A stretch of 64,000 bases of DNA from Candidatus Tokpelaia sp. JSC085 (GTDB lineage Bacteria > Pseudomonadota > Alphaproteobacteria > Rhizobiales > Rhizobiaceae): the NCBI GenBank assembly GCA_003331005.1, contig QENC01000001.1, forward strand, positions 288,001-352,000, written 5' to 3'. Below the pieces are notes generated by a model that saw nothing but the letters and a program-made list of their open reading frames with translations, ran no database searches and was not told where the DNA came from. The first letter of the stretch is position 1; each line of letters opens with the position of its first letter. Below are positions 10,508 through 19,408 of the stretch, piece after piece. Made by a program: the position numbers and the translations under genes.

Positions 10508-11515
10508 ATGGTCAGGACAATTGATGAGATTACCGGCAGCCGCCGTATGCGCCGTATGCGCAAGTTTGACTGGTCACGCCGGCTTGTCCGAGAAAATCAC
10601 ATCAATGTTGATGATCTGATCTGGACGATATTTTTGTGTGAAGGTACTGGTATACGTCAACCTATAGAATCAATGCCTGGGGTAGATTGTTTTTCAGTTG
10701 ATGTTGCTGTTGAGCAGACCTTACAGGCTATGGAACTCGGTATCCCAGCTATAGCCCCTTTTGCCCGTGAGCCGGCAAATATCAAAACAGAAAGTGGTTC
10801 TTATATCGTTGATCCGGAAAATCTGACGAACCGTTTCGCTCGCGAACTTAAAAAGCATGCTCCTGGTATAGGCCTGATTACAGATGCTGCCCTTGATCCC
10901 TATACGACCCACGGCCATGATGGCATTTTGCACAACGGTGTAATACTGAATGATGAATCGGTGGAAATGATAGCGCAAGGTGCTCTTGCTCAAGCAAGAG
11001 CTGGCGCAGATATTATTGCCCCTTCAGATATGATGGATGGACGGGTTGGTGCAATCCGCGATAATCTTGACGCCAACGGCTTTCAGGATGTCGCGATCCT
11101 GTCATATGCAGCAAAATTTTCTTCTGCCTTTTATAAACCATACCGTGATGCCATCGGCACAGCACATCTACTTAAAGGGAGTAAGAACACTTACTATGTT
11201 GATCCTGCAAATGCAGTTGAAGCACTCCGTGAAGCTAGACAAGATCTCCTGGAAGGCGCTGACATGCTAATGATCAAACCAGGCCTTCCCTATCTTGACA
11301 TTATTTACCGTTTAAAAGAAACGTTTACCGTGCCAATCTTTGGCTATCAGGTGTCCAGTGAATATACCATGCTTAAGATTGCCGCAACCAACGGTTGGAT
11401 CGATGGTAAACAGGCGATCATGGAGATACTGCTGGCTTTCAAACGAGCTGGCTGTGATGGTATCTTAACTTATTTCGCATTTGATATAGCAGAAAAGCTG
11501 CACAGATTGACATAA
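10508..11515 (+). CDS. hemB: Delta-aminolevulinic acid dehydratase (porphobilinogen synthase)
   Basis: HemB condenses two 5-aminolevulinates to porphobilinogen in heme synthesis. Conserved parts are WSRRLVREN, the metal-site loop DAALDPYTTHGHDG (Asp/His instead of the zinc cysteines, the Mg/K-dependent type), IIAPSDMMDGR, ILSYAAKFSSAFY with a Schiff-base Lys, and MLMIKPGLPYLDII with the second active-site Lys. The ATG at 10508 gives 335 residues, the family length. An open frame extends 33 codons upstream but is hydrophobic and unconserved. A short repeat (CGCCGTATG twice) encodes RRMRRM at the N-terminus. Confidence 0.95.
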   Translation: MVRTIDEITGSRRMRRMRKFDWSRRLVRENHINVDDLIWTIFLCEGTGIRQPIESMPGVDCFSVDVAVEQTLQAMELGIPAIAPFAREPANIKTESGSYIVDPENLTNRFARELKKHAPGIGLITDAALDPYTTHGHDGILHNGVILNDESVEMIAQGALAQARAGADIIAPSDMMDGRVGAIRDNLDANGFQDVAILSYAAKFSSAFYKPYRDAIGTAHLLKGSKNTYYVDPANAVEALREARQDLLEGADMLMIKPGLPYLDIIYRLKETFTVPIFGYQVSSEYTMLKIAATNGWIDGKQAIMEILLAFKRAGCDGILTYFAFDIAEKLHRLT

Positions 11516-11998
11516 GATTGCGGAATGTTTCCCCTTGCTCTCTTCGAAAAATGATCCTGCCGAGACATTCGTTAGCATAATTAAGTATCATCTAGAATTG
11601 GAATGCGCGGATTCTGTATCGTTTCAAAGTAAACTTTCAGCTATGATTGATTGCTCTTTGGATAAATCAGCAGAATGTACGCTCAAGTGCAGTGAGGAAC
11701 ACTCAATGTTCGCGCAAGCTTGTCCCCTGTCACATTACATGCATGCAAATGTCATGTCAAGACCGTGGAGTGGCTATGGTCCCTGCTTGTGCATGGTGCA
11801 GTCGGAACTGCATGCATGGAGCCATCGCCAGGGACTTCATGTTGTACAATACTCATTGCATAAACAAAGGGATATATGTTATCTGTAAGGGGTGGATGGC
11901 TTTTTTCATATACTCCAGAAAACGCAAAAAGTGAAAGTAATCTCATCTCTGGAGAGGTTAGTGACTGTTTCCATTACTGGTAAAGAGCGGATGATTCG
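11516..11998. other. hemB-gltX intergenic region without a recognised gene
   Basis: 483 bases between two plus-strand genes. Short open frames exist on both strands (for example 11535-11888 plus) but none resembles a known family, and codon use looks random. The middle is rich in GCATG and TGCAT palindromes and holds a long imperfect hairpin listed separately. It could be leader RNA for gltX or an eroded gene. Confidence 0.5.
11779..11835 (+). ncRNA. Candidate structured RNA (nested hairpin)
   Basis: A perfect outer stem GTCCCTG (11779-11785) pairs with CAGGGAC (11829-11835). Inside it CATGGTGCAG (11792-11801) pairs with CTGCATGCATG (11808-11818) with one bulge and a six-base loop. Two nested stems in an intergenic region suggest a folded RNA, but there is no U-run to mark a terminator and no match to an RNA family I can recognise. 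The strand is a guess. Confidence 0.25.
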
Positions 11999-13441
11999 AT
12001 GATTCAGTCTGTTGTGACACGTTTTGCACCATCGCCTACCGGGGTTTTGCATATAGGTGGTGCGCGGACAGCCCTCTTCAACTGGCTCTATACCAGACAT
12101 GTTGGTGGAAAAATGCTACTGCGTATTGAAGATACTGACCGTGAACGCTCAACAGACAAGGCCGTGCATGCCATTCTCGATGAGCTAACCTGGCTTGGAA
12201 TTGACTGGGATGGCGATGTTTTTTCGCAATTCAGCCGGGCACAACGGCATCGTGATATTGCAGAAGAACTGGTGAAAAAGGGAAAGGCCTACTACTGTTT
12301 TTCTTCTCCAGAAGAACTCGCTGCAATGCGTAAAAAAGCAACGCTGGAAAGATTACCTCCTCGCTATGATAGGTACTGGCGAGATCATGCTCTTACTAAG
12401 GCGTCCTGCGGGGAAAAAGCGGCGATCCGTATAAAGGCGCCGCTTGATGGGTATACGATTGTCCATGACCTTGTCCAAGGTGATGTACGTTTTCCAAACA
12501 AGGATATCGATGATTTTATCATTTTGCGTTCTGATGGAACACCAACTTATATGCTTGCTGTGGTTGTGGATGATCATGACATGAATATAACCCATGTTAT
12601 CCGTGGTGATGATCACTTGACCAATGCCGCGCGCCAGACAGTCATTTATCGCGCGATGGGATGGCATGTTCCTATCATGGCGCATATTCCTCTTATCCAT
12701 GGACCCGATGGATCGAAGCTTTCCAAGCGTCATGGTGCGTTAGGCATTGCAGCATATCGCGCGATGGGATATTTGCCAGCTGCCTTGCGTAATTACCTTG
12801 CCCGTCTGGGCTGGAGCCATGGCAATGATGAAATCATGTCTACCAAAGAAATGACTGAGTGGTTCGATATTGACGGTATCAACAAAAGCACAGCACGGTT
12901 TGATTTTCAGAAACTTGAATCCTTCAATGGCCATTATATTCGGTCATGTGATAATGATGTTCTGCTTGATTCTGTCATCGCAATACTGCCAGAAACAGCG
13001 GGGGGAAAACATATTATAGCAAAACTTAATGCCGCGCGCTGCCGACAATTCCGTCAGGCGATGCCCGGGTTAAAAAAACGAGCAAAGACATTACTTGAGT
13101 TAATTGATGGGGCATCTTTTATTTTCGTACAACGTCCACTTGTGATGGCTGAAACAGCTTCCACAATTCTCGATGAAGATGGACGTAAAATGCTGACCGA
13201 CCTTTTATTTCTTCTTGAGCAGTGTTCTGTCTGGAATCATGGGACATTGGATAAAGCAGTTCGTTCTCACGCAGAGGCTACAGGGTTGAAATTAAGCCAG
13301 ATTATCCAACCTTTACGCGCTGCACTGACCGGGCGTTCTACATCACCAGGCATTTTTGATATACTGACGGTACTCGGGCGGGAAGAATCATTAGACCGCA
13401 TACGTGACCAAGCGGTTGATGCTCATAAACAGGAGTTTTAA
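11999..13441 (+). CDS. gltX: Glutamyl-tRNA synthetase
   Basis: A class I synthetase that charges tRNA-Glu; in many alphaproteobacteria a GltX also charges tRNA-Gln for later amidation. The HIGH-type motif is [20 protein letters not shown] at the N-terminus and the KMSKS-type motif is SKLSKRHG near residue 245. The DTDRERS segment and [14 protein letters not shown] are also typical. Length is 480 residues. gltA follows 148 bases downstream on the same strand, as in other Hyphomicrobiales. Confidence 0.96.
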   Translation: MIQSVVTRFAPSPTGVLHIGGARTALFNWLYTRHVGGKMLLRIEDTDRERSTDKAVHAILDELTWLGIDWDGDVFSQFSRAQRHRDIAEELVKKGKAYYCFSSPEELAAMRKKATLERLPPRYDRYWRDHALTKASCGEKAAIRIKAPLDGYTIVHDLVQGDVRFPNKDIDDFIILRSDGTPTYMLAVVVDDHDMNITHVIRGDDHLTNAARQTVIYRAMGWHVPIMAHIPLIHGPDGSKLSKRHGALGIAAYRAMGYLPAALRNYLARLGWSHGNDEIMSTKEMTEWFDIDGINKSTARFDFQKLESFNGHYIRSCDNDVLLDSVIAILPETAGGKHIIAKLNAARCRQFRQAMPGLKKRAKTLLELIDGASFIFVQRPLVMAETASTILDEDGRKMLTDLLFLLEQCSVWNHGTLDKAVRSHAEATGLKLSQIIQPLRAALTGRSTSPGIFDILTVLGREESLDRIRDQAVDAHKQEF

Positions 13442-13589
13442 GAGTCGCAAGTCTTCATCAGATCATCAGTGCTATGAGAAAAGTGAATATTTTTTGCGTT
13501 GTGACAGCATTGACGTCGGATTGCGCTTGCAAGACTGCAGAAACCCGGTCATTGACCAGCTAGTTGAGGGGATAGAAAGGGAATATGTT

Positions 13590-14888
13590 ATGTCTGTAAG
13601 TCATGCGAAAATCACCGTTGCAGGAAAAACGATTGAGCTTCCCGTGAGAAAAGGAACAATCGGACCAGATATTATAGAGATTGCTCCACTTTATAGAGAA
13701 ACGGGGACTTTTACCTATGATCCTGGCTTTACCTCAACAGCATCATGTGAATCGCGCATTACCTACATAGATGGTGATGAAGGCATGCTACTTTATCGTG
13801 GTTATCCAATTGATGAACTAGCAGAACAGGGTGACTTTCTAGAAACCTGTTACCTGTTACTTTTCGGTGAATTACCTGATCTGATCCGAAAAGAAAAGTT
13901 CGATTATATCGTACAACATCATAACATGGTTCATGAACAATTTGCACGCTTTTTTCAAGGGTTCCGCCGTGATTCACACCCTATGGCCGTGATGGTTGCC
14001 TGCCTTGGTGCCATGTCGGCATTTTACCATGACTCTATTGAGATTCTCGATCCTCAGCAGCACAACATTGCCTCTATACGACTGATTGCCAAGGTGCCAA
14101 CTCTGGCTGCGATGGCCTATAAATACAGTATCGGTCAGCCTTTTATTTATCCATCAAATGGGCTTAATTATTCAGAGAATTTTTTGCGTATGTGCTTTGC
14201 CGTACCTTGTGAGGAGTATAAGGTAAACCCAATTCTTTCCCGTGCTATGGATCGAATTTTTATCTTACATGCAGACCACGAGCAAAATGCCTCCACATCA
14301 ACAGTGCGTCTTGCCGGTTCTTCAGGGGCCAATCCTTTTGCCTGTATTGCCGCTGGTGTTGCCTGCCTATGGGGTCCTGCTCATGGAGGAGCTAATGAGG
14401 CCTGTCTTAAGATGCTTGAAGAAATCTGTTCTGTCGAACGTATTCCCGAGTTCATCGCGCGTGCTAAGGATAAAAATGACCCGTTTCGGTTGATGGGTTT
14501 TGGTCATCGTGTCTATAAAAACTATGATCCGCGTGCCCGTATTATGCAGAAAACCTGTCACGAAGTGTTGAACGAGCTTGGCATCAAAGATGATCCTTTA
14601 CTGGATATTGCGGTTGAACTTGAAAAAATCGCGCTCCATGATGAGTATTTTATTGAGAAGAAGCTCTATCCTAACGTCGACTTCTATTCAGGTATCACTC
14701 TAAAAGCTCTTGGCTTTCCAACTGCGATGTTCACAGTTCTTTTTGCTCTTGCTCGTTCTGTCGGCTGGGTTGCACAGTGGAAGGAAATGATCGAGGACCC
14801 TGCTCAGAAGATTGGGCGTCCTCGTCAGCTTTATACCGGGAAAACAAAACGCAGTTATGTGCCGATTCATGAACGTGCATCAATTTAA
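13590..14888 (+). CDS. gltA: Citrate synthase
   Basis: Joins oxaloacetate and acetyl-CoA at the entry of the TCA cycle. The catalytic residues are in [10 protein letters not shown] (His), [15 protein letters not shown] (His) and PNVDFYSG (Asp). The ATG at 13590 has GAAAGGGA about 7 bases upstream and gives 432 residues, the usual length of the type II hexameric enzyme; an open frame running back to 13404 overlaps gltX and is unconserved. It is convergent with lpxB, 25 bases away, as in relatives. Confidence 0.96.
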   Translation: MSVSHAKITVAGKTIELPVRKGTIGPDIIEIAPLYRETGTFTYDPGFTSTASCESRITYIDGDEGMLLYRGYPIDELAEQGDFLETCYLLLFGELPDLIRKEKFDYIVQHHNMVHEQFARFFQGFRRDSHPMAVMVACLGAMSAFYHDSIEILDPQQHNIASIRLIAKVPTLAAMAYKYSIGQPFIYPSNGLNYSENFLRMCFAVPCEEYKVNPILSRAMDRIFILHADHEQNASTSTVRLAGSSGANPFACIAAGVACLWGPAHGGANEACLKMLEEICSVERIPEFIARAKDKNDPFRLMGFGHRVYKNYDPRARIMQKTCHEVLNELGIKDDPLLDIAVELEKIALHDEYFIEKKLYPNVDFYSGITLKALGFPTAMFTVLFALARSVGWVAQWKEMIEDPAQKIGRPRQLYTGKTKRSYVPIHERASI

Positions 14889-14913
14889 AATGGATGAAAG
14901 TATAGAATAGCGA

Positions 14914-16089
14914 TCAGTTCGTTTTTTTGACGTCGGGTAAGAATGGAACAATTGCCTCTGCGGCAAGATCTCCTGATGCTGCATGCGTGTGCATGACAGC
15001 CGCGATTTTTTTTAATCCTTCAAGCTGGACTGAACGGACAGATTCCTTTAAAAGATGACGTTCAAGCTGGCGGGAGAGCATGCCTGGACGGACAAACTCA
15101 TTAAAATATTCCGGGACAACCGGTTCATCAGCAATGATGTTGGGTAATGCTGCACTCCAGACTGTTACTTTCGGTATTATGAAAATTTTAGAAAACCAGT
15201 CGGCTTTATAAGCGAGCACCATCGGAATACCACAAAGAGCAAGCTCAAGGGAAACGGTCCCAGAGGCAGCAAGCGCAATATCAGCCTCTACAAAAGTCTC
15301 CCATTTCTCTTTGTCTCCGACAACAACCCGTGGTTTTTTAGGCCACTGCGCTGCAAGAGCACGTAATTCAGTTTCAATATTCGGCAAGGTTGGCAAGACA
15401 ATATCAAGATTTGGAACTCGTTCCTGCAAGTCTTGAACGGTTTGCCCAAAAACAGGCATGAGCCTTCTGATTTCGAAACGACGTGATCCAGGTAGAACAA
15501 CAAGTGATGCTACCCTTTTTGATCTGTCAGGTTTCTTTTTGCGTCGTGAACAAACATCAAGCACAGATGGACAAGATAAAAGCCGATGACCCACATAGGT
15601 TACAGGCGGCCCTTGTAGCATCTTCATCACTTCCACTTCGAAAGGCAGAATAACAAGCACATGGTCAATAAAAATCCGCATAGCCTTTGCCCTCCCTGAT
15701 CTCCAGGCCCATACTGAAGGGGCAACATATTTTATAATTGGAATATATGGATTGAGTGCACGTACCCTACGCGCAACGCGGTGTGTAAAATCCGGACCGT
15801 CAATGATGATTAAGCAATGTGGACTTTCCCGAGCAATAAAAGCAGAGATCTTTCCTATCAGGCTGATCAGCCTAGGTATTTTTTTTAAAACGGCACCAAT
15901 CCCCATAAGGGCAATCTCCTCCGGATCGAAAAAGCTTTTCAAGCCCAATGCAGTAAGATGTTTTCCACCAACACCGATAAGATCGACTGCGTTATGAGTT
16001 TTTCGGTGCAACGAAACAATCAGATCAGCCCCGAGTAAATCACTGGATTCCTCCCCAGCGATTATCGCAATTCTCAATCGGGCTATCAT
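14914..16089 (-). CDS. lpxB: Lipid-A-disaccharide synthase
   Basis: LpxB (GT19) joins UDP-diacylglucosamine and lipid X to form the lipid A disaccharide at the inner face of the membrane. Seen are IIAGEESSDLLGADL at the N-terminus, VAPSVWAWRSGRAK, LPGSRRFEI and LAASGTVSLELAL. The ATG at 16089 is chosen because AGGAAA precedes it by about 6 bases; it gives 391 residues. It is the last gene of the lpxD-fabZ-lpxA-lpxI-lpxB run. Confidence 0.96.
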   Translation of the reverse strand: MIARLRIAIIAGEESSDLLGADLIVSLHRKTHNAVDLIGVGGKHLTALGLKSFFDPEEIALMGIGAVLKKIPRLISLIGKISAFIARESPHCLIIIDGPDFTHRVARRVRALNPYIPIIKYVAPSVWAWRSGRAKAMRIFIDHVLVILPFEVEVMKMLQGPPVTYVGHRLLSCPSVLDVCSRRKKKPDRSKRVASLVVLPGSRRFEIRRLMPVFGQTVQDLQERVPNLDIVLPTLPNIETELRALAAQWPKKPRVVVGDKEKWETFVEADIALAASGTVSLELALCGIPMVLAYKADWFSKIFIIPKVTVWSAALPNIIADEPVVPEYFNEFVRPGMLSRQLERHLLKESVRSVQLEGLKKIAAVMHTHAASGDLAAEAIVPFLPDVKKTN

Positions 16090-16135
16090 TATATTTCCTG
16101 CTTTCAAAGGGCAATAACATCGTAATGATGTCAGA

Positions 16136-16996
16136 TTATAATGTCTCGATAAACATACCGTATTGATTTGCTTTATTTACAGTTTGTTCTATATTCAGGA
16201 TAAAGCTGTGCTTGGCTTCAACAGCAATGCCTACTAAACGAGCACGATATGCGTTCTCCACTGTATGCGGACCGATAGTTGGTAAGTCCGCTCGTTCGTC
16301 TTGTCCGGGTTTCATAAGCTTTACCAGAACCCCGCCTTTCTGTGGTATTAACTCATCCTGTCGCATCCTGGTAATGCGCTTAAGCATATTATCCGTGCCC
16401 TCTGCTCCTTCAAGTGCTACAACACGCCCATGAACAGCTATAGCTCCTTGTCCAATATCAAGTTCTCCAAGTCGGCGGGCTGCCTCTGCGGCAAGGGCAA
16501 TATTGTGTCGCTCATGCTTATCCGGGCATTTGCCTGTAAGCTTCACCCCTTTAGGAGCAAGTAATCCTGGCACAATTTCATGTGCGCCAACGACGTGAAA
16601 TCCATACTTTTCAACAAGTCGGATAAATACACGCAACAATGCATCATCACCTTTACCAAGGGCGAAACAAATCCGAGGAAACGCCATAATAGTAGGATAA
16701 TCAATTTTGAGATGTTGCCACTGCGGACGGGTGACTCCACCTGCTAAAACAATATTCTTGACCTTTGCAGCTTTCAATGCACGGATGAGCTGGGCGAATT
16801 CAACAATGGAAATTTCGCAATGATCAAACCGATAAAGTCTCTGATCCACTTTGCCGCGTAAAATAACAAGAAAAGGATCATGTCCTTGATCCCGCATGAC
16901 AGTCGCAATAGCCAACGGCAACAGACCGCTGCCGGCAATGATGGCTGTCCTGCCAGATACCATCTGAACAGACAACTGTGACTCACTAGGCTGCAT
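16136..16996 (-). CDS. lpxI: UDP-2,3-diacylglucosamine pyrophosphatase LpxI
   Basis: LpxI (DUF1009) hydrolyses UDP-2,3-diacylglucosamine to lipid X in alphaproteobacteria, replacing LpxH. Seen are AIIAGSGLLPLAIA at the N-terminus, VLAGGVTRPQW, LGKGDDALLRV and the C-terminal ADLPTIGPHTVENA block. The ATG at 16996 follows AGAGGA by about 9 bases and lies 5 bases after the lpxA stop, giving 286 residues. Position between lpxA and lpxB is the standard arrangement. Confidence 0.95.
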   Translation of the reverse strand: MQPSESQLSVQMVSGRTAIIAGSGLLPLAIATVMRDQGHDPFLVILRGKVDQRLYRFDHCEISIVEFAQLIRALKAAKVKNIVLAGGVTRPQWQHLKIDYPTIMAFPRICFALGKGDDALLRVFIRLVEKYGFHVVGAHEIVPGLLAPKGVKLTGKCPDKHERHNIALAAEAARRLGELDIGQGAIAVHGRVVALEGAEGTDNMLKRITRMRQDELIPQKGGVLVKLMKPGQDERADLPTIGPHTVENAYRARLVGIAVEAKHSFILNIEQTVNKANQYGMFIETL

Positions 16997-17001
16997 TATA
17001 T

Positions 17002-17826
17002 TCAATCCTCTGTTCCAGCCCCAGTAGGCAACCCAGTTTTTGGTGTACATAATGGGCGCCGCTTATCCTTACAGACAAACGAAATCAGATCCATCACTGT
17101 TCTTGATTGCGGATAAGCTGCTAGCACATCTATTGCACGCTTGCGAACAGGCTTCGTCCGATCAAATAACATCGGAACAGCATGACGCATGATGTGAATC
17201 TCAGATCGTTCAAGACCAGAACGTTTCATACCAATGATATTCAGACCACCAAGCCAGGCATGAACACCAATTGCCGTTCCATAGGGGATAAGATCACCAG
17301 TCAGAGCAGCAAGCCCTCCAACAAATGCATGATGTCCAATACGAACAAATTGATGAACTGCACCACCACCGCCTATTATGACATTATCACCAATAACCAC
17401 GTGGCCACCAATCATGGCGTTATTCGAAAGTGTTACAGAATGACCTACAATGCAATCATGTGCTACATGGGCATAAGCTAAAAAAATGCAGTCATCACCA
17501 ATGACAGTTGTACCAAAACTATCATCTGAACCGCGATGCATGGTCACCCCTTCGCGAATAATACAGTTTTTGCCAATGTCAAGCATGGTCCGCCCACCTC
17601 TGTGCTTGTTGTTCTGCGGCGGACCACCAAGCACAGCACCGGAATAAATACGTGCATTTTTTCCAACCACTGTTGCACCAGTGATCACAACATGGCTCAT
17701 AACCTTGCTATTATCACCAAGAACAACATCAGATCCTATATGGCAAAAAGGGCCAATCACAATATTTTCACCCAGTTCAGCACCTATCTCTACGCATGCC
17801 AGTGGATGAATTTGCCTTCCGCCCAT
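17002..17826 (-). CDS. lpxA: UDP-N-acetylglucosamine acyltransferase LpxA
   Basis: LpxA adds the first 3-hydroxyacyl chain to the UDP-sugar in lipid A synthesis; it is a trimeric left-handed beta-helix. Hexapeptide repeats run from about residue 5 to 180, with IREGVTMHRG, the active-site segment FLAYAHVAHDCIVG and HQFVRIGHHAFVGG. The ATG at 17826 (7 bases after the fabZ stop, AGAGGA upstream) gives 274 residues. If the gnnA/gnnB assignment at 50277-52450 is right, its natural acceptor may be the 3-amino sugar nucleotide. Confidence 0.95.
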   Translation of the reverse strand: MGGRQIHPLACVEIGAELGENIVIGPFCHIGSDVVLGDNSKVMSHVVITGATVVGKNARIYSGAVLGGPPQNNKHRGGRTMLDIGKNCIIREGVTMHRGSDDSFGTTVIGDDCIFLAYAHVAHDCIVGHSVTLSNNAMIGGHVVIGDNVIIGGGGAVHQFVRIGHHAFVGGLAALTGDLIPYGTAIGVHAWLGGLNIIGMKRSGLERSEIHIMRHAVPMLFDRTKPVRKRAIDVLAAYPQSRTVMDLISFVCKDKRRPLCTPKTGLPTGAGTED

Positions 17827-17833
17827 GGGGATT

Positions 17834-18325
17834 TTATCCTCTACGCAATGTCCTGTCCGGCGAGACAATACTGATCATGGCCGTCAACTCAGCTTCAGCG
17901 ACAACCTTGTCCTCAACTCTGGCCTCACATTGATAACGAAAAACATTTTTGCGCTCTTGAAGCTTTTTAACGTGAATAATCAGCTGGTCACCCGGAATAA
18001 CGGGTTCCCGAAATTTTGCATGGCGAATTGACATAAAACGAACCATGGGTTTTCTCTCTTTACAGCGCTGCAATAGGCAAATTACGCCAGCTGTCTGAGC
18101 CATTGCTTCGATAATCAACACACCAGGCATAATAGGGTTTTCCGGAAAATGTCCCATGAAATGGGGTTCGTTGAAGGTCACATTTTTTAGCCCGACAGCA
18201 GAATTGTTCCCATTAATTTTCTGGATTCGATCAACCAGCAAAAAGGGATAACGGTGCGGCAATGCACTGATTAACTGTTGAATCTCAGCCGAGTTTACAT
18301 CTGTATTTTGTGTTTTATCGCTCAT
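17834..18325 (-). CDS. fabZ: 3-hydroxyacyl-ACP dehydratase FabZ
   Basis: A hot-dog fold dehydratase of fatty acid elongation that competes with LpxA/LpxD for 3-hydroxyacyl-ACP. The active-site motif is [13 protein letters not shown] (His), and [25 protein letters not shown] carries the catalytic Glu; both are intact. Length is 163 residues. It overlaps lpxD by 4 bases, so the genes are probably coupled. Confidence 0.96.
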   Translation of the reverse strand: MSDKTQNTDVNSAEIQQLISALPHRYPFLLVDRIQKINGNNSAVGLKNVTFNEPHFMGHFPENPIMPGVLIIEAMAQTAGVICLLQRCKERKPMVRFMSIRHAKFREPVIPGDQLIIHVKKLQERKNVFRYQCEARVEDKVVAEAELTAMISIVSPDRTLRRG

Positions 18326-19365
18326 CTATTACTTTTACTCACTCGGGTTCCCCTACGCCGTGCTGTAACTTCCCTGCACCATTGCCTGAATGGACGTGCT
18401 GGAATCCCACCCCATTTTTCTCCATCCGGAATGTCATTCATCACTCCACTTGCCGCTGCAATCTGTACTTCTGAACCAATGACACGATGATCAGCAATGC
18501 CAACACGACCACCTAGCTGACTCCTATCGCCAATAACACAGCTCCCTGCAATACCGCAATGCGCAGCAATCAGACAAAACCGTCCTATTTGCACATTATG
18601 TGCTATCTGTACAAGATTATCAATCTTGCTGCCTTCACCAATAATCGTATTACGCAAGGCACCACGGTCGACAGTTGTATTGGCCCCGATTTCTACATCA
18701 TCCTGAATCACAACAGATCCCAGTTGGGGAACTTTTTCCAAATGCGCCATGATCGGAATATATCCGAAACCATCTTGACCAATACGCACCCCCGCATGGA
18801 GGTTAACACGATTGCCAATCAAGGCATATTGAACAGATGCACCTGGACCAATATAACACTCACGGCCAATCCTGCTCTCGGCAATGACAGCAGCTGCAGC
18901 AATAACTGTTCCAGCCCCTATTTCGACATTTTTTCCGATGACTGCACCTGCCTCAATCTTGATATCATCCTCTAATTTTGCAGAAGGATGGATATCGGCT
19001 TGTGACGAAAGACCATTTTCACCAAACAGTGATACAGGTTTAATCGTATAAGGATAAAGAACACGAGCGATAGTAGAAAAATCCCGGCGAGGATTACATG
19101 AAATCAGTACCGCTATTCCAGTGGGGACCCTATCAACCAACTCCTGAGGGCATAGAATAGCTGCAGCAACTAAATCATCAAGATAAGATTGCTGTTTCTT
19201 CTTTTCTGCAAATACAAGGGTTCCAGGAACAGAATTATCCAGGGCAGCCAGACGCTCTACCAAAACAGAAGCCAAGTCAACCTGATGCAGTATCGCACCT
19301 GTACAGGCAGCAATCTCAGCAACCGTCATCTGACACAACGGTGCAAAAAACATCGTATCCGCCAT
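18322..19365 (-). CDS. lpxD: UDP-3-O-acyl-glucosamine N-acyltransferase LpxD
   Basis: LpxD adds the N-linked acyl chain in lipid A synthesis. The N-terminal uridine-binding domain is followed from about residue 110 by hexapeptide repeats, including [20 protein letters not shown] and [14 protein letters not shown] with the catalytic His, ending in [19 protein letters not shown]. Length is 347 residues. It sits between bamA (43-base gap) and fabZ (4-base overlap). Confidence 0.96.
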   Translation of the reverse strand: MADTMFFAPLCQMTVAEIAACTGAILHQVDLASVLVERLAALDNSVPGTLVFAEKKKQQSYLDDLVAAAILCPQELVDRVPTGIAVLISCNPRRDFSTIARVLYPYTIKPVSLFGENGLSSQADIHPSAKLEDDIKIEAGAVIGKNVEIGAGTVIAAAAVIAESRIGRECYIGPGASVQYALIGNRVNLHAGVRIGQDGFGYIPIMAHLEKVPQLGSVVIQDDVEIGANTTVDRGALRNTIIGEGSKIDNLVQIAHNVQIGRFCLIAAHCGIAGSCVIGDRSQLGGRVGIADHRVIGSEVQIAAASGVMNDIPDGEKWGGIPARPFRQWCREVTARRRGTRVSKSNR

Positions 19366-19408
19366 CGAATTACTTTCTATATTTAACAGCAGACATCAAT
19401 GAAAAGTG

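Noticed and set aside
11535..11888. A 117-residue plus-strand open frame between hemB and gltX
   Set aside because: Cys-, His- and Ser-rich with no family resemblance and no clear ribosome binding site; it overlaps a palindromic hairpin.
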